Assembly (NCBI RefSeq): GCF_006546655.1
Contig: NZ_VIAQ01000011.1
Coordinates: 93,458-157,457 of the forward strand
From: Methanolobus vulcani
GTDB lineage: Archaea; Halobacteriota; Methanosarcinia; Methanosarcinales; Methanosarcinaceae
Reading direction: 5' to 3'
DNA: 64,000 nucleotides
The notes under the pieces are model-generated. The model was not told the DNA's origin, did not search any database, and saw nothing but the letters and a program-made list of their open reading frames with translations. How positions within the stretch are numbered: position 1 is the first letter of the stretch; each line of letters starts with the position of its first letter. The translations under genes and the position numbers were made by a program. Below, piece after piece: positions 1 to 10,241 of this stretch.

Positions 1-2184
1 GTGGATATACTCAACAACTGCCTTTGCGATGCTGTAACCATCGTAAGTGCTTGTACCCCTGCCAATCTCATCCAGCAGTACAAGGCTCTTAGGTGTCGCA
101 TTGTTCAGGATGTTGGCAAGTTCAACCATTTCCACCATAAAAGTACTCTGGCCACTTGCAAGATCATCAAAAGCACCTACTCTTGTAAAAACCCTGTCCA
201 CAATTCCAATAGAAGCATATAATACAGGTACAAAAGAACCGGACTGCGCCATGATAACGATCATAGCAATCTGTCTCATATAGGTGGATTTACCTGCCAT
301 GTTAGGTCCAGTGATAAGCTGGAACTGGTTCTCACTGCAGTCCATCTCAGTGTCGTTGGAAACAAATCCACCGGGAACTGTATTTTCAACCACAGGATGC
401 CTTCCATCCCTGATAAGCAACCTGCAGTCAGGTGTTATTGCAGGCCTGACATAATTGTTATTTGCTGCAACTTCAGCAAGGTTTGCAAGCACATCCAGTG
501 TACCAATAAGAGCAGCAGTTTCCTGCAACTGTCTGGAATGTGAAGCTACAATAGTATTTAGCTCACTGAGAAGTTCGTATTCCAGAGCCACCATTTTTTC
601 ATCAGCCGAGAGTATGGCACTCTCACGTTCCTTCAGTTCAGGAGTATAGAACCTCTCAGCATTGGTCATGGTCTGCTTCCTGATATAATCGTCTGGAACC
701 TGTGAGATGTTGGCCTTTGTAATTTCAAGATAGTAGCCGAAAACCTTGTTGTAGCCTACTTTCAGGGACTTTATCCCGGTCCTATCACGTTCTTTCTGCT
801 GGAACTTCGCAATCCATTGTTTACCGTTCTTCGAAAGGTCGAACAGCTCATCAAGCTGCTCATTGTAACCGGGTTTAATCATCCCTCCATCCCTGACACT
901 AAGAGGAGGTTCCTCCACGATTGCGCTGTCTATGAGTTTTGCAAGCTCATCCAGTTCTGCAAATGATGAAAGCTTTGATGAAGTGCTCTCAAGCAATTCT
1001 ATGTCTTTGCATCCCTGGAGAGAATCAAGCAAAAGAGGAACGGATTCAAGTGATTTTTTAAGGGAGACAAGGTCTCTTGCATTGGAATTACCATACATGA
1101 CCCTTCCAACAAGACGTTCCATGTCCTTTACATAGGAAAGATGAGCACGGATATCGAATCTTACAAGTGTATTATCGTGAAGCCATGAAACAGCATCCAG
1201 CCTATCATTGATAGCATCCACAGAAATTAGTGGTTTCAGCAGCCATTTCTGTAACTGCCTTCTGCCCATCGGGGTTTTTGTTTCATCAAGTACACCGATA
1301 AGAGATGCATCGTTTCCCTCACCTCTGACATTCCTGACAATTTCCAGGTTCCTCAGGGTAATGGCATCCAGAACCATGAACTCGGAATCAAAATAAGTCT
1401 TTAGCGTTTGTACCTGTGAGAGTTCTCTCATCTGGGTGTCTGTTGCATAACGCAATGCTGCACCGGCAGACGAAACTGCCGCCAGAAGTTCACTGCAACC
1501 CATACCCTCTAAAGTAGTTACTTTAAAGTGGTCAAGGAGAACTTTTTCAGCAATTTTGTGATCAAAGGAATCCTCATCAACCTCATGAATAATTATCCTC
1601 AGGTCTTTTATTCTCTCTTTGAGATGAGTTTCTTTTAGCAGGGATGGTGGCATGATGCACTCAGACGGCCCCATGCGTGCAAGCTCACTTATGATGCGAT
1701 CATATGGCTGCTCATCGGTAAGCTGGGTTGCAAGGAATTCTCCTGTTGAAATATCCAGAAAAGACAGGCCAAATTCACCTTTATCACCATACAAAGCCAC
1801 GAGATAATTATTAGAGGAATCCGAGAACATAGAGGAATCCATCGCTGTGCCCGGAGTTACAACCCTCACCACTCCTCTTTTCACAACACCTTTGGCCTGT
1901 TTCGGGTCTTCAAGCTGCTCACATATGGCAACCTTGTATCCTTTTTTAATCAGTCGAGGAAGATAATTATCTATTGCATGATAGGGGATACCGGCCAGTG
2001 GCATCTTTTCCCCATCCTTATCCTTCCCCCTGGTTGTCAGGGTAATCTCAAGTTCCTTTGCAATTGTCTTTGCGTCTTCTCCAAATGATTCGTAAAAATC
2101 CCCCATCCTGAAGAATATGAGGGCGTCCTTATGCTCTTCCTTGGCTGCATAATACTGTTGCATGGCAGGGGTTACTTTACTCAT
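1..2184 (-). CDS. mutS: DNA mismatch repair protein MutS (partial, C-terminus beyond left edge)
   Basis: Recognises mismatched or looped DNA and, with MutL, starts mismatch repair in the cytoplasm. The first 728 codons lie in the window. The mismatch-reading Phe-X-Glu motif is F30-Y31-E32 in GDFYESF. The Walker A segment GPNMAGKST is at residues 626-634, and the GRGTSTYDG segment sits close to the window edge, so only the last part of the ATPase and the C-terminal helix-turn-helix are missing. The ATG at 2184 starts MSKVTPAMQQYY, a normal MutS N-terminus. Bacterial-type MutS occurs in Methanosarcinaceae and is usually explained by transfer from bacteria. No mutL is visible; it may lie to the left. 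Confidence 0.97.
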   Translation of the reverse strand, partial: MSKVTPAMQQYYAAKEEHKDALIFFRMGDFYESFGEDAKTIAKELEITLTTRGKDKDGEKMPLAGIPYHAIDNYLPRLIKKGYKVAICEQLEDPKQAKGVVKRGVVRVVTPGTAMDSSMFSDSSNNYLVALYGDKGEFGLSFLDISTGEFLATQLTDEQPYDRIISELARMGPSECIMPPSLLKETHLKERIKDLRIIIHEVDEDSFDHKIAEKVLLDHFKVTTLEGMGCSELLAAVSSAGAALRYATDTQMRELSQVQTLKTYFDSEFMVLDAITLRNLEIVRNVRGEGNDASLIGVLDETKTPMGRRQLQKWLLKPLISVDAINDRLDAVSWLHDNTLVRFDIRAHLSYVKDMERLVGRVMYGNSNARDLVSLKKSLESVPLLLDSLQGCKDIELLESTSSKLSSFAELDELAKLIDSAIVEEPPLSVRDGGMIKPGYNEQLDELFDLSKNGKQWIAKFQQKERDRTGIKSLKVGYNKVFGYYLEITKANISQVPDDYIRKQTMTNAERFYTPELKERESAILSADEKMVALEYELLSELNTIVASHSRQLQETAALIGTLDVLANLAEVAANNNYVRPAITPDCRLLIRDGRHPVVENTVPGGFVSNDTEMDCSENQFQLITGPNMAGKSTYMRQIAMIVIMAQSGSFVPVLYASIGIVDRVFTRVGAFDDLASGQSTFMVEMVELANILNNATPKSLVLLDEIGRGTSTYDGYSIAKAVVEYIH

Positions 2185-2274
2185 GATGATTCACACCAAA
2201 TTCGTGCCCCAAATTATCTGGCTGTTAGTATTTTTGTTTTTGCATTGAAGAAGGGATGAAATTATACACGGAAA

Positions 2275-2958
2275 TTAAACATGCATTATTTTCAACATAG
2301 TGTCCCCACCTTTCTGGAATTCATAATTCACTTTTTCCTCACTGACAACATAACCCTTTGAAACTAACAACCCTATGATTTCATCCAGATGTATGGATTT
2401 CCTTGAATTCAGGTCCACCAGTGGAAATATCCTCACTTCACTGGCAACCCTCAAAAGCTCATCAATTGCCTGAACATGAAAATCAAATGATAGCTGCTCC
2501 GAATACAAAAATAGCAGATGCGATACAAGTGCCAGATCAAAAGAATTATCTGCAAAAGGTAACTCCGGCAGCCCGCCCGCAATATATCTCCCCTGTATTT
2601 TACCTTTCTCAAAATCATCAAGGAACTGGCTCATGGAACTCATGCGAATTTCACCCAGTTCTTCAACTGAGGATATGTTTTTCCAGATGAATTTGTCCTT
2701 GTTTGCCCTTGTCTGCTCCAGCACTTCTAAATAGGTTTCATCAATCCTTTTTTGAATCATTTCCCTGTCCAGCTCATATATAGGATCAACTGAAACAACC
2801 GATTTCCCCATCCTGTTCATTTCACAATTAAAACTGGCAGGACCATCACCACAACCCAGAATTGATTTATTCAGGTCTTCGTCTGAAAGACTGAAAATGT
2901 CAACGTATTCCTGAAAAGAACGTCCCCCGGGAACTACATTATGGTACTGAACGGACAT
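2275..2958 (-). CDS. SAM-dependent methyltransferase-like protein
   Basis: Probable class I S-adenosylmethionine methyltransferase of unknown substrate. From the chosen ATG at 2958 (MSVQYHNVVPGG) the protein is 227 residues. An SAM-binding ILGCGDG segment is near residue 30, an acidic VDPIYE follows after the next strand, and LPFADNSFDLALVSHLLF matches the post-I/motif IV strand of the fold. The frame stays open upstream to 3117, but that extra part reads as poor, Cys/Phe-rich sequence and would overlap the divergent membrane gene, so the shorter start is preferred. Substrate not predictable; it stands alone between mutS and a divergent gene. Confidence 0.8.
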   Translation of the reverse strand: MSVQYHNVVPGGRSFQEYVDIFSLSDEDLNKSILGCGDGPASFNCEMNRMGKSVVSVDPIYELDREMIQKRIDETYLEVLEQTRANKDKFIWKNISSVEELGEIRMSSMSQFLDDFEKGKIQGRYIAGGLPELPFADNSFDLALVSHLLFLYSEQLSFDFHVQAIDELLRVASEVRIFPLVDLNSRKSIHLDEIIGLLVSKGYVVSEEKVNYEFQKGGDTMLKIMHV

Positions 2959-3065
2959 GAAAAGGTGATGGCCTTTATGCCAGATAAATGTGATGAAAAA
3001 TACAAAATTACAGTATGTCACACATCGTGCGAAAGTATAAGGTACTATGAAATTAATTAAGATTG

Positions 3066-3554
3066 ATGTTTGGGATTGAGTCTTTGTACAATGCTGAAGG
3101 ATTTTTTGCCTATTCACTGGTATTTCTACTGGCAGCTACACCGTGGATAGAAATTCTTGTTGTAATCCCGGCAGGAATAGCCCTCGGATTAAATCCTCTG
3201 GCAGTTTCCATACTTGCGTTCACAGGGAACCTGACAACAGTTTATTTTTTGATTTCAGCCTATCATTACCTGACCTCTATATTTGATAAACGCAAATCGG
3301 GTGAGGACAAAAAACCGCCTTCAAAAAGAAAAAAGAAAGCACTCCATATCTGGAAACGATATGGTTTGCCAGGACTTGCTTTAATATCTCCGCTAACCGT
3401 AGGCACACATTTTGCCACATTTGTTGCCCTTAGTTTCAAATCAAAGAAATGTATGGTGACAATGTGGATTACTCTGAGTATTTTAATCTGGACTGTGATT
3501 GTCACAATTGTATCCTATTACGGAATAGAAAGCCTGAAATGGCTGCTAGGATGA
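3066..3554 (+). CDS. Small multidrug-export-like membrane protein
   Basis: Integral membrane protein of 162 residues that looks like the Sm_multidrug_ex family (archaeal and bacterial proteins of uncertain transport role). Hydrophobic spans lie near residues 15-35, 42-62, 110-125 and 135-158, with a conserved-looking ATPWIEILVVIPAGIALGLNP segment split over the first two spans and a lysine-rich cytoplasmic loop (KKPPSKRKKK) between them. The ATG at 3066 is used; a TTG directly before it is also possible. It is transcribed away from the methyltransferase gene across about 107 bases. Family assignment is by recognition; the name does not prove drug export. Confidence 0.75.
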   Translation: MFGIESLYNAEGFFAYSLVFLLAATPWIEILVVIPAGIALGLNPLAVSILAFTGNLTTVYFLISAYHYLTSIFDKRKSGEDKKPPSKRKKKALHIWKRYGLPGLALISPLTVGTHFATFVALSFKSKKCMVTMWITLSILIWTVIVTIVSYYGIESLKWLLG

Positions 3555-3571
3555 GATTATTTCAATTGAAC

Positions 3572-3958
3572 TCATATGCGCTGTTGCATCAGAGCATAAC
3601 CCATTCCTATCGTATAAATCGGCATGGCAAAATAGCGCATTCCGATATCGGTAAAGTATTCCATAATTCCCATCTGGAAAAATCCTCCGTACACCATTAA
3701 AAGGTCCAGTGCAAGATTGATTGCAAGCCAGAACAAGCCGAGAAATATGCCCTCGTTCACGTAATTTGTTTCAACATCCCTGAAATACCTCACTGCAAGA
3801 ACAACGCCCACAAGAGCACCGGTAACTACCATAATAGATTTAAAGAATGTCTCACCAATCGTGAAATTGCCCTGCTTATCAACGAATGCAAAGGATATGA
3901 TAAAAGGAATTAGCCACACAAGCAGTCCGTAAAGGAACATTTTCAAGTATTTGTTCAT
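3572..3958 (-). CDS. Four-span membrane protein of unknown function
   Basis: A 128-residue hydrophobic protein that I do not recognise at family level. Four membrane spans can be drawn near residues 5-25, 36-55, 70-90 and 105-125, joined by short charged loops (RYFRDVETNYVNEG between spans two and three). It starts at ATG 3958 (MNKYLKMFLYGLLVW). It is convergent with the small-export-like gene, 17 bases from its end, and is followed upstream by the MerR-type regulator on the same strand with an 80-base gap. That spacing leaves open a regulator/membrane-protein unit, but no motif shows it. Confidence 0.7.
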   Translation of the reverse strand: MNKYLKMFLYGLLVWLIPFIISFAFVDKQGNFTIGETFFKSIMVVTGALVGVVLAVRYFRDVETNYVNEGIFLGLFWLAINLALDLLMVYGGFFQMGIMEYFTDIGMRYFAMPIYTIGMGYALMQQRI

Positions 3959-4037
3959 TTGAAATCCCCTTTAAGAGAAGATGTTAATTTGACTGAAATA
4001 AATACTTAATCTTTCGGAACTATTTCCTGCAAAAATA

Positions 4038-4880
4038 TTACAATGGTTTTACAGGAATCTGTACCTCAGTCAGGAACTCTTCTTCACAAACTTCATTCGG
4101 ATCGTTTAAATATAATGACCTGGAAGGACCTGCAGCCTTAAGATCATTATTTTTGATGTATTCAAAAAGACGGGTATATGCTACACCCACTTCCTCATAG
4201 GGTCCCTTATGGATAACCGATACAACAGTAGCGGCCGGTAATGTTACCAGTTCAACTTCAAAGTTATCGGTGGAAATGCTACCTGATACTGGAAGAACAA
4301 CTTCAATATTTGCTCCTGTTTCCTTGTATTCCTCATCATGACAGATGAACATACAGGGTCCAGTCATCTTAAGATTATTTCGGAGATTATTTCGTGATTC
4401 TATGAACCCGAATAGGTCTTCTATGAGTTTCCCTATTGTCACTTCATAGCTTCCAATCTCTTTTTTACTTAATACACGCATCTGTGGGACTTCTTTAATC
4501 GCTGGTTCTGATACTGACATACTATACAACTCCAATGTGTCTTTTTGTCTGAGCAAGACCTGTTGTACTTTCTGCAGTCTGAGGATTTCCTTCTCAGTGT
4601 GTGCACATCTTTTCTGCATAAGTACACTGATGGTGGCACTGTCACTTTTTTCCTCTGCATCCAGCAACGTAGCAATCTCATCAAGGGAGAATCCCATCCA
4701 GGAAAGAGTACGTATCTTTACTCCTCTTTCTATCTGATCATAGGTGTAGCAACGGTAATTTGTGAATGCATCCTTTGCCTCGGGCACAAGAAGACCTTTT
4801 TTGTCATATATACGAAGAGCTTTCTGTGTCAAGTGCGTCATCAGGGAAAATTTTCCAATTGGTATCCGATCGAATTTCAT
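4038..4880 (-). CDS. MerR-family transcription regulator with GyrI-like effector domain
   Basis: DNA-binding regulator of the BmrR/BltR type: an N-terminal MerR winged helix (residues 1-70; IPIGKFSLMTHLTQKALRIY, then YDQIERGVKIRTLSWMGFSL), a coiled-coil linker near 75-120, and a C-terminal GyrI-like ligand-binding domain (about 130-280) with the typical VIHKGPYEEVGVAYTRLFEY segment. Such proteins bind drugs or other hydrophobic molecules and untwist a 19-bp spacer promoter in bacteria; how this works on archaeal promoters is unclear. ATG 4880 gives MKFDRIPIGKFS; an in-frame TTG four codons upstream is an alternative. The membrane protein at 3572-3958 is a possible target. Confidence 0.88.
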   Translation of the reverse strand: MKFDRIPIGKFSLMTHLTQKALRIYDKKGLLVPEAKDAFTNYRCYTYDQIERGVKIRTLSWMGFSLDEIATLLDAEEKSDSATISVLMQKRCAHTEKEILRLQKVQQVLLRQKDTLELYSMSVSEPAIKEVPQMRVLSKKEIGSYEVTIGKLIEDLFGFIESRNNLRNNLKMTGPCMFICHDEEYKETGANIEVVLPVSGSISTDNFEVELVTLPAATVVSVIHKGPYEEVGVAYTRLFEYIKNNDLKAAGPSRSLYLNDPNEVCEEEFLTEVQIPVKPL

Positions 4881-5064
4881 CTTGGTCAACAAATAATTGG
4901 GTTGTTCATATTTAATGTGATTTTTTCTGACACGGGTCAGAGTTTATTTAGTAATACAAATTTCACCACGGGTTACTATGAATTTCCAGTTGATATTACC
5001 ATATCTAATAAAATTAATTCAGAAACTACAATTAGTGTTGGATAGCAGATTGAATAAAATAACT

Positions 5065-5091
5065 AAAGGAAGAGAAAGCATCCCTTCCTTT
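5065..5091 (-). terminator. Terminator hairpin behind the alpha-2-macroglobulin gene
   Basis: Eight-base arms AAAGGAAG and CTTCCTTT enclose an 11-base loop directly after the stop codon at 5098. On the minus strand the hairpin is followed by a U-rich run (AGTTATTTTATTC). It is the expected place for the end of the A2M transcript. Confidence 0.55.
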
Positions 5092-5097
5092 CTCCTA

Positions 5098-8000
5098 TCA
5101 AACTACAGTCACGTTCATTCCCTTTACTTCAGCCACAACCTCCGGATTATAATACGAGTAAGCCTTGCTCTCTGACACAACTGCCTTCACCGGGAAGAGA
5201 GCCTGAACCTGCATACTGAAGTTCAGTTCTTCGTCAGCCTGCATGTCATCGATATAGAAGATTACTTTCCTTCCGGCAATCTCGTATCGGGTTATCTTAT
5301 CCTCTGATGCTTTTGTTGCTTCGAGGGTTGAAGTTACAGGACTGAAACCAGTCGGAACCGCAAGGTCAACTATCACCATACCACTTGAACTTGTAGTGCC
5401 ATCGATGCCGGTGATTCCGTTGTACTTGATGTGAGCGTTAACTGTCACGACATCGTTAACTGAAACATCAGTTGAATCATATTCAACATCAAGCTCAATC
5501 TCATTTTGCTCAATGACATCAGGAAGAATCACATTGAAACGCCTTACAAGCTGATAGTTCAGGTCGCCTGTACCTTCCATTTCAAGTTCCACCTTTGAAG
5601 TTCCATCCGGAATCTCAATTATCTGGACAACATCAAAGTTCTGCTGATTCACTTCAACGGATTTGACCTCTGTTCCATCAGCAATCACATGAACTGTTGC
5701 ATCAATATCCCTTCCGGCAGATGCTGCTGCACTCATCAAAGCCCTGAAAGCCATGACAGTATCCTGAGTACTTGAGAATCCGCCATTGGAATTACGCTGT
5801 GCAGCAATCCATTTCAATGCTGGTGTTGCTGAAGGATTCTTTGCCTCGATAAGTGCAAGGGTGGCGTATGCAGTCGTTTCCACATTCTTACTTGAAGGAG
5901 CTATGAAACCATAACCACCATACTCGTATGGAAGTTTGATATCACCGTCACCATATCCCCAGTACATGCCGTCATCATCCTGCTTAGAGATTGCCAGCAG
6001 CTCAGTAAGAGCTTCATCTGCCATAGAACTGTTAAGTTTCTGCAACGCAAGAGTTCCGATAGCAAGTGCATAAGGATCGTCCTGGCTTGCAAGGTTATCT
6101 TCAAGATATTGCTGGGCTTTTGCCATAACAACAGGGTTTGCAGAACCGTACTCCCCAAGTGCAAGGGTTGTGTAGGCTGTTAGTGCATAGGTACCACTCA
6201 AACCTCCCATCATGTCCTGATGAATAACAAAACCGACCTGCTCCCATGAACCATCTTCCTGCTGGTAGAATTCTATCCAGTCTGCAGCATCGGAAAGTAT
6301 ATCCTCATCAATGGTGGTGACATCCCTTGCACCACTGAACTGGGAAAGCACAAATGAAGTAAGCCAGAGACTACCACTTTCATCGCTCTCACCGAATGCT
6401 GAGAATGAGCCATCACTGTGACGGTATGTCAGTTCACGCTGGTAGCCCGTGATGATGTACATCTCAGCCTTTGCACGAACCTCCGGATTATCCTGTCCGG
6501 TTGCTTTCAGGTATCGCAATACCTCAACGTCAGTGGAGAATAGCATCATGTTCTGCTCACCGCATCCATATGGCATACCAAGCAAATCATCCACTCCGCT
6601 AATACTCTGCGCAACAATGCTTGGAGTAAAACTAACAAGCACCTTTTCAGAATCAGGAACAATGTCTGCTGGCAGTGTTGCATCAAGCTCCACAGAACCG
6701 TTGCTCAGCACTCCATTGTCAACTATCTCACGGGTTGCACCCTCAGCCTCAACAATGATATCCTTTCTGACAGCATCGGCTCTTTCTGTTGTCTGGCCTG
6801 TTATTTCAACAATCTGTTTTCCAACTTTTGTTGGACTTATAGTGAAGCTGGCATATCCCACACCATTTCCATCCACAGTAACAGTCTGGATATCGTCACC
6901 TATTATCCTGAACCAATCAGCGTTACTAAGCGTGAGTTTGACATCCTGCTCGGTATCAAGATAATTATAGACCTGTACCTGCACAGGGAATTCCTCGCCC
7001 CTTGTCACAGAATACGGCAGGTCAGGGTCAACAAAGAAATCCTGGAATACAGTCAGACTGGACTCTGAAATACCAATTCCCTCCGAACCGGTTGAAACTG
7101 CATGTAACCTCCAGGTGGTGATGCTGTCAGGTGCATTCAGGTCAACACGTGCAAGACCATCATCATCGGTTAGAAGTTCAGGCATCCACACCCATGTCTC
7201 AGGGAAGAACTGACGCACACGCTGCACTTCTGCAAGGTCGCCTCCATCTGCCATTGATTTATCAAGTCCTCCTTCTTCAGTAGGAATTGTCTCCATCCCC
7301 ATTGCAGGCATCTCTTCAACCATTTCGTCTTCAACGTCCATCATGAAACCTGCAAAATTTACAGCATCAAAAGCGACCTCTCTTCCATCAAATACAGCAG
7401 CACTATCGTATTCATCTGAGCGTGGAACATCAATTCCCGGCGATGCCATTACTACCATACCTTCGTTGTAAAGGGTATCATAAGCACCTTCCGAGTACCA
7501 TGAGGGATGAGATTCTGCCTGTGGTTCCATGAAACGCTTTTCCAGCTCATCAAATACCTGTTTAAGATTGAGCCTGCCTTCACTGAGAGCATAGACTGAT
7601 TCATCAACTATAGAGAATCCAATCATTGACCTGCTGCCAGCATCGAAATCAATTGTAACATTGTCCCCCGGTTCAGCCGATTCGCTGCTGAATAAACTTG
7701 AAAGATCGACCTGAGTAGAGAATTCCACATCAAACGGAAGCACATCCACTGACACCTCGCTGTTGGGGTTTATCATGTAAGCAACAACCTTTGCCTGTGG
7801 GCTCATCTGTGGTGTCACTGGAATGCTGATATCAGCTTCATCGCTTGTTGCTGAATAAACGGTTCTTCCGTTGGCAAACACATCATAGAACACAGTTCCG
7901 GGATTTGTGGAATACACATGGAACGAAATTGCGTCACCAACTTCTGGCACTCCATCACTTACCTGGGTGATGTGTATGAAACTGGCACTAGGAGAGTAAG

Positions 8001-9360
8001 CAGCATTTAATGACTCACTTGCCCATGCATTAGTAGCATCAATGTATGCACTTATGTACAGGTTGGTACTATTGTAAGGAATATCAAGCTCAAGCATTGC
8101 AATCCCGTTCTCAGTGCTCAGATTATACTGTTCATGTGTATCCTCATAGGACTCGTTCCTGAGTCGTGTCTCAACTGAAACATCAGCATCAATAGGCTCC
8201 CCTGTCGGGTCCTTTGTAACCAGAAGTACCTGCAATGGCATTCCGGGTTTGATAGTGCTTGATTCCGGGATTAACTGGAGGACGATTGACGACTCGGTGA
8301 TAGTCAAAAGTTTATTTGTGGACTCACTGTGGTTTCCAGTGTCTGTGACTGTAACATTGAGCATGAGACTTGCCTGTCCTCCTGCCCCATAAGTCCCTGT
8401 TGCATATTCCACGGCAGGAAGTTCAAACTCAATGCTTCCGTTCTCAAGTTTGCCTGAGAAGGTTGCGTATTGTTCCCACTCACCAACATAGCGGGAAGCT
8501 TCCACAAGTACATCCCCATCCACTTCTTTTCCAAAGAAATAATTGGCTGAAACTGTGCCTGTTATTTCATCTGAAACAAGGAACCATTCCTGTGGGGTTT
8601 CAAGTGAAACATCAAACTTTGGAAGCACATATTTGTCAACCTGAATGTCAACATTAGAACTGGAGCTTCCTGACGATGCTATTATTTTCCATGTTCCAAG
8701 GTTAAGTTCGGATGCGAGTGGAAGGTCAAAAGAAATTACACCGTATTCGTTTGAGCGAAGTTCTTCCTTGAATACCTTGATGCCTTTTGCATCCGTAATT
8801 TCTATCGTTACATTCTGTTCCACAGGAACAAGATTGTTATTCAGGGAAACTACCCTGCCGTGTATTGTCTGACCGGGTTTGTAGATGGGTTTGTCAGTTT
8901 CGATGAACAATGGATTGTTCTTTACAACATCCACTGTTGCTGTGAATTCAGTATCAACACCTGAAGGCTTTGCTGAAAGTACATATGTCCCCTCTTCAAC
9001 ATCAGGCACTTCAAAGGTAGCTACAACATTTCCTGATTCGGATGTAGACGCCTGGACAAGAGTTATCTCATTGTCATTTTCGTCTGTAAGCGTATATTCC
9101 ACACAGCGTTCCACTGATCGGTTATCAGAAAAAGCTGCCATTGTCACAGAGCTTTCACCGCCTGAGAAAAGGGTTTGTGGTGCAAGTATGAAGAACTCAT
9201 CACCCATAGATGATACCTGACCACCACATGGCCCTGCAATATTTGACGGAAGAACAGAATCTGTATTATTTCCTATACAACCCGATATCAGGGCTGCAAA
9301 AATTGTCGCCAGCGATACCAATAGAATTAATGATCCTTTATTTTTTCCTGTAAAGTTCAT
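5098..9360 (-). CDS. Alpha-2-macroglobulin family lipoprotein with thioester motif
   Basis: Large surface-anchored protein of 1420 residues related to bacterial alpha-2-macroglobulins, which trap proteases by exposing a reactive thioester after bait cleavage. An N-terminal signal ends in a lipobox ISGC with Cys28 as the predicted lipid anchor. MG-type beta-sandwich domains follow (for example residues near 150-260, with IYKPGQTIHGRV, a hallmark of MG domains). The thioester sequence GCGEQ has Cys933 and Gln936, inside an alpha/alpha toroid with repeated GSW and GGF helices to about residue 1230, and the C-terminal receptor-like domain closes the protein. A long acidic, Met-rich insert near residues 640-705 may be the bait region (inference). 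No penicillin-binding pbpC neighbour, which accompanies many bacterial A2M genes. Stands alone as a transcription unit. Confidence 0.93.
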   Translation of the reverse strand: MNFTGKNKGSLILLVSLATIFAALISGCIGNNTDSVLPSNIAGPCGGQVSSMGDEFFILAPQTLFSGGESSVTMAAFSDNRSVERCVEYTLTDENDNEITLVQASTSESGNVVATFEVPDVEEGTYVLSAKPSGVDTEFTATVDVVKNNPLFIETDKPIYKPGQTIHGRVVSLNNNLVPVEQNVTIEITDAKGIKVFKEELRSNEYGVISFDLPLASELNLGTWKIIASSGSSSSNVDIQVDKYVLPKFDVSLETPQEWFLVSDEITGTVSANYFFGKEVDGDVLVEASRYVGEWEQYATFSGKLENGSIEFELPAVEYATGTYGAGGQASLMLNVTVTDTGNHSESTNKLLTITESSIVLQLIPESSTIKPGMPLQVLLVTKDPTGEPIDADVSVETRLRNESYEDTHEQYNLSTENGIAMLELDIPYNSTNLYISAYIDATNAWASESLNAAYSPSASFIHITQVSDGVPEVGDAISFHVYSTNPGTVFYDVFANGRTVYSATSDEADISIPVTPQMSPQAKVVAYMINPNSEVSVDVLPFDVEFSTQVDLSSLFSSESAEPGDNVTIDFDAGSRSMIGFSIVDESVYALSEGRLNLKQVFDELEKRFMEPQAESHPSWYSEGAYDTLYNEGMVVMASPGIDVPRSDEYDSAAVFDGREVAFDAVNFAGFMMDVEDEMVEEMPAMGMETIPTEEGGLDKSMADGGDLAEVQRVRQFFPETWVWMPELLTDDDGLARVDLNAPDSITTWRLHAVSTGSEGIGISESSLTVFQDFFVDPDLPYSVTRGEEFPVQVQVYNYLDTEQDVKLTLSNADWFRIIGDDIQTVTVDGNGVGYASFTISPTKVGKQIVEITGQTTERADAVRKDIIVEAEGATREIVDNGVLSNGSVELDATLPADIVPDSEKVLVSFTPSIVAQSISGVDDLLGMPYGCGEQNMMLFSTDVEVLRYLKATGQDNPEVRAKAEMYIITGYQRELTYRHSDGSFSAFGESDESGSLWLTSFVLSQFSGARDVTTIDEDILSDAADWIEFYQQEDGSWEQVGFVIHQDMMGGLSGTYALTAYTTLALGEYGSANPVVMAKAQQYLEDNLASQDDPYALAIGTLALQKLNSSMADEALTELLAISKQDDDGMYWGYGDGDIKLPYEYGGYGFIAPSSKNVETTAYATLALIEAKNPSATPALKWIAAQRNSNGGFSSTQDTVMAFRALMSAAASAGRDIDATVHVIADGTEVKSVEVNQQNFDVVQIIEIPDGTSKVELEMEGTGDLNYQLVRRFNVILPDVIEQNEIELDVEYDSTDVSVNDVVTVNAHIKYNGITGIDGTTSSSGMVIVDLAVPTGFSPVTSTLEATKASEDKITRYEIAGRKVIFYIDDMQADEELNFSMQVQALFPVKAVVSESKAYSYYNPEVVAEVKGMNVTVV

Positions 9361-9586
9361 GTAACCACTCCTGCCTGATTATTATGTAATATTGATTCTT
9401 ACTGGAAGATTTAGGAATAGAACTGTATATACTTTGCTTAAACTTCGAAGATGTTTGAAGTTATGTGTTGTTGCGCCTATGGATTTTGAAAATTAGATGA
9501 AACTCTAATAGTCCACAATATCATATACTAAAAATTTCCATAGGTTTTCTACAAAGCCATAAAAACAGAGCTATTACTTTTTTAAT

Positions 9587-10057
9587 CTACAGAACAGTAA
9601 TCTTGTCAATTCTGGCAAATCGATACCGTGCTACTTTGTACCTGACTTTGTCACCAATTTTCACTTTATTAAAGTCATCAAGACTGGTAAAATATGTGAA
9701 AGTTTCGCCTTCAGACACATCATTTGCAGGATCATCAGAGATTAGCCTTACAGCAACATAGTAATCAACACTGACATATTTCCTTTCCAGAAGTTCTTTC
9801 ATTGAATCATTAACATATGCATTCCTGTCTTCTGGAGTAAAGAATTGATTGAAATCTTCATTTTCTACTTCTATCTGTAGTTCATCAGGAAAAAACTCCC
9901 GATTTTCTAAAACCCCTTCACCAATATTTCCACTCATCCTGCCATTAATAGATTTGGATTCGACAATGCCTTCCACTTCAACTGGAATTACATAATCGAT
10001 TGATGAAATGAGGAAAATAACGAGGAACAAAAATAGCATTTTTTTCAATGTACTCAT
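9587..10057 (-). CDS. Membrane-anchored or exported protein of unknown function
   Basis: A 156-residue protein with an N-terminal hydrophobic segment (residues 5-24, LKKMLFLFLVIFLISS) that could be a signal peptide or anchor, followed by a soluble, acidic and beta-rich domain. The segment KVKIGDKVRYKVARYRFARI near the C-terminus reads like an OB-type or SH3-like strand pair. I do not recognise the family. It is flanked on both sides by roughly 200-base AT-rich gaps and is on the same strand as the next exported protein, so a shared envelope role is possible but not shown. Confidence 0.6.
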   Translation of the reverse strand: MSTLKKMLFLFLVIFLISSIDYVIPVEVEGIVESKSINGRMSGNIGEGVLENREFFPDELQIEVENEDFNQFFTPEDRNAYVNDSMKELLERKYVSVDYYVAVRLISDDPANDVSEGETFTYFTSLDDFNKVKIGDKVRYKVARYRFARIDKITVL

Positions 10058-10241
10058 AACCAGCCTGCCTTTTAGAATATAAAACTAAAGCCCATTCTGC
10101 AATCGAATGAATACTGAAACATATAACACAGGATATTTTTTGAGAATATACAAATAAATGAGATATGTAATAAAAATTATGGCCAAATATCCAACTAAAA
10201 ACAGATAAAGAAAGAAATATAGATAAATTGATTTATGAAGA

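Noticed and set aside
6449..6964. 171-codon open frame opposite the alpha-2-macroglobulin gene
   Set aside because: It is an antisense shadow: Ser/Thr-rich composition, no ribosome-binding site, and the gene on the other strand is certain.
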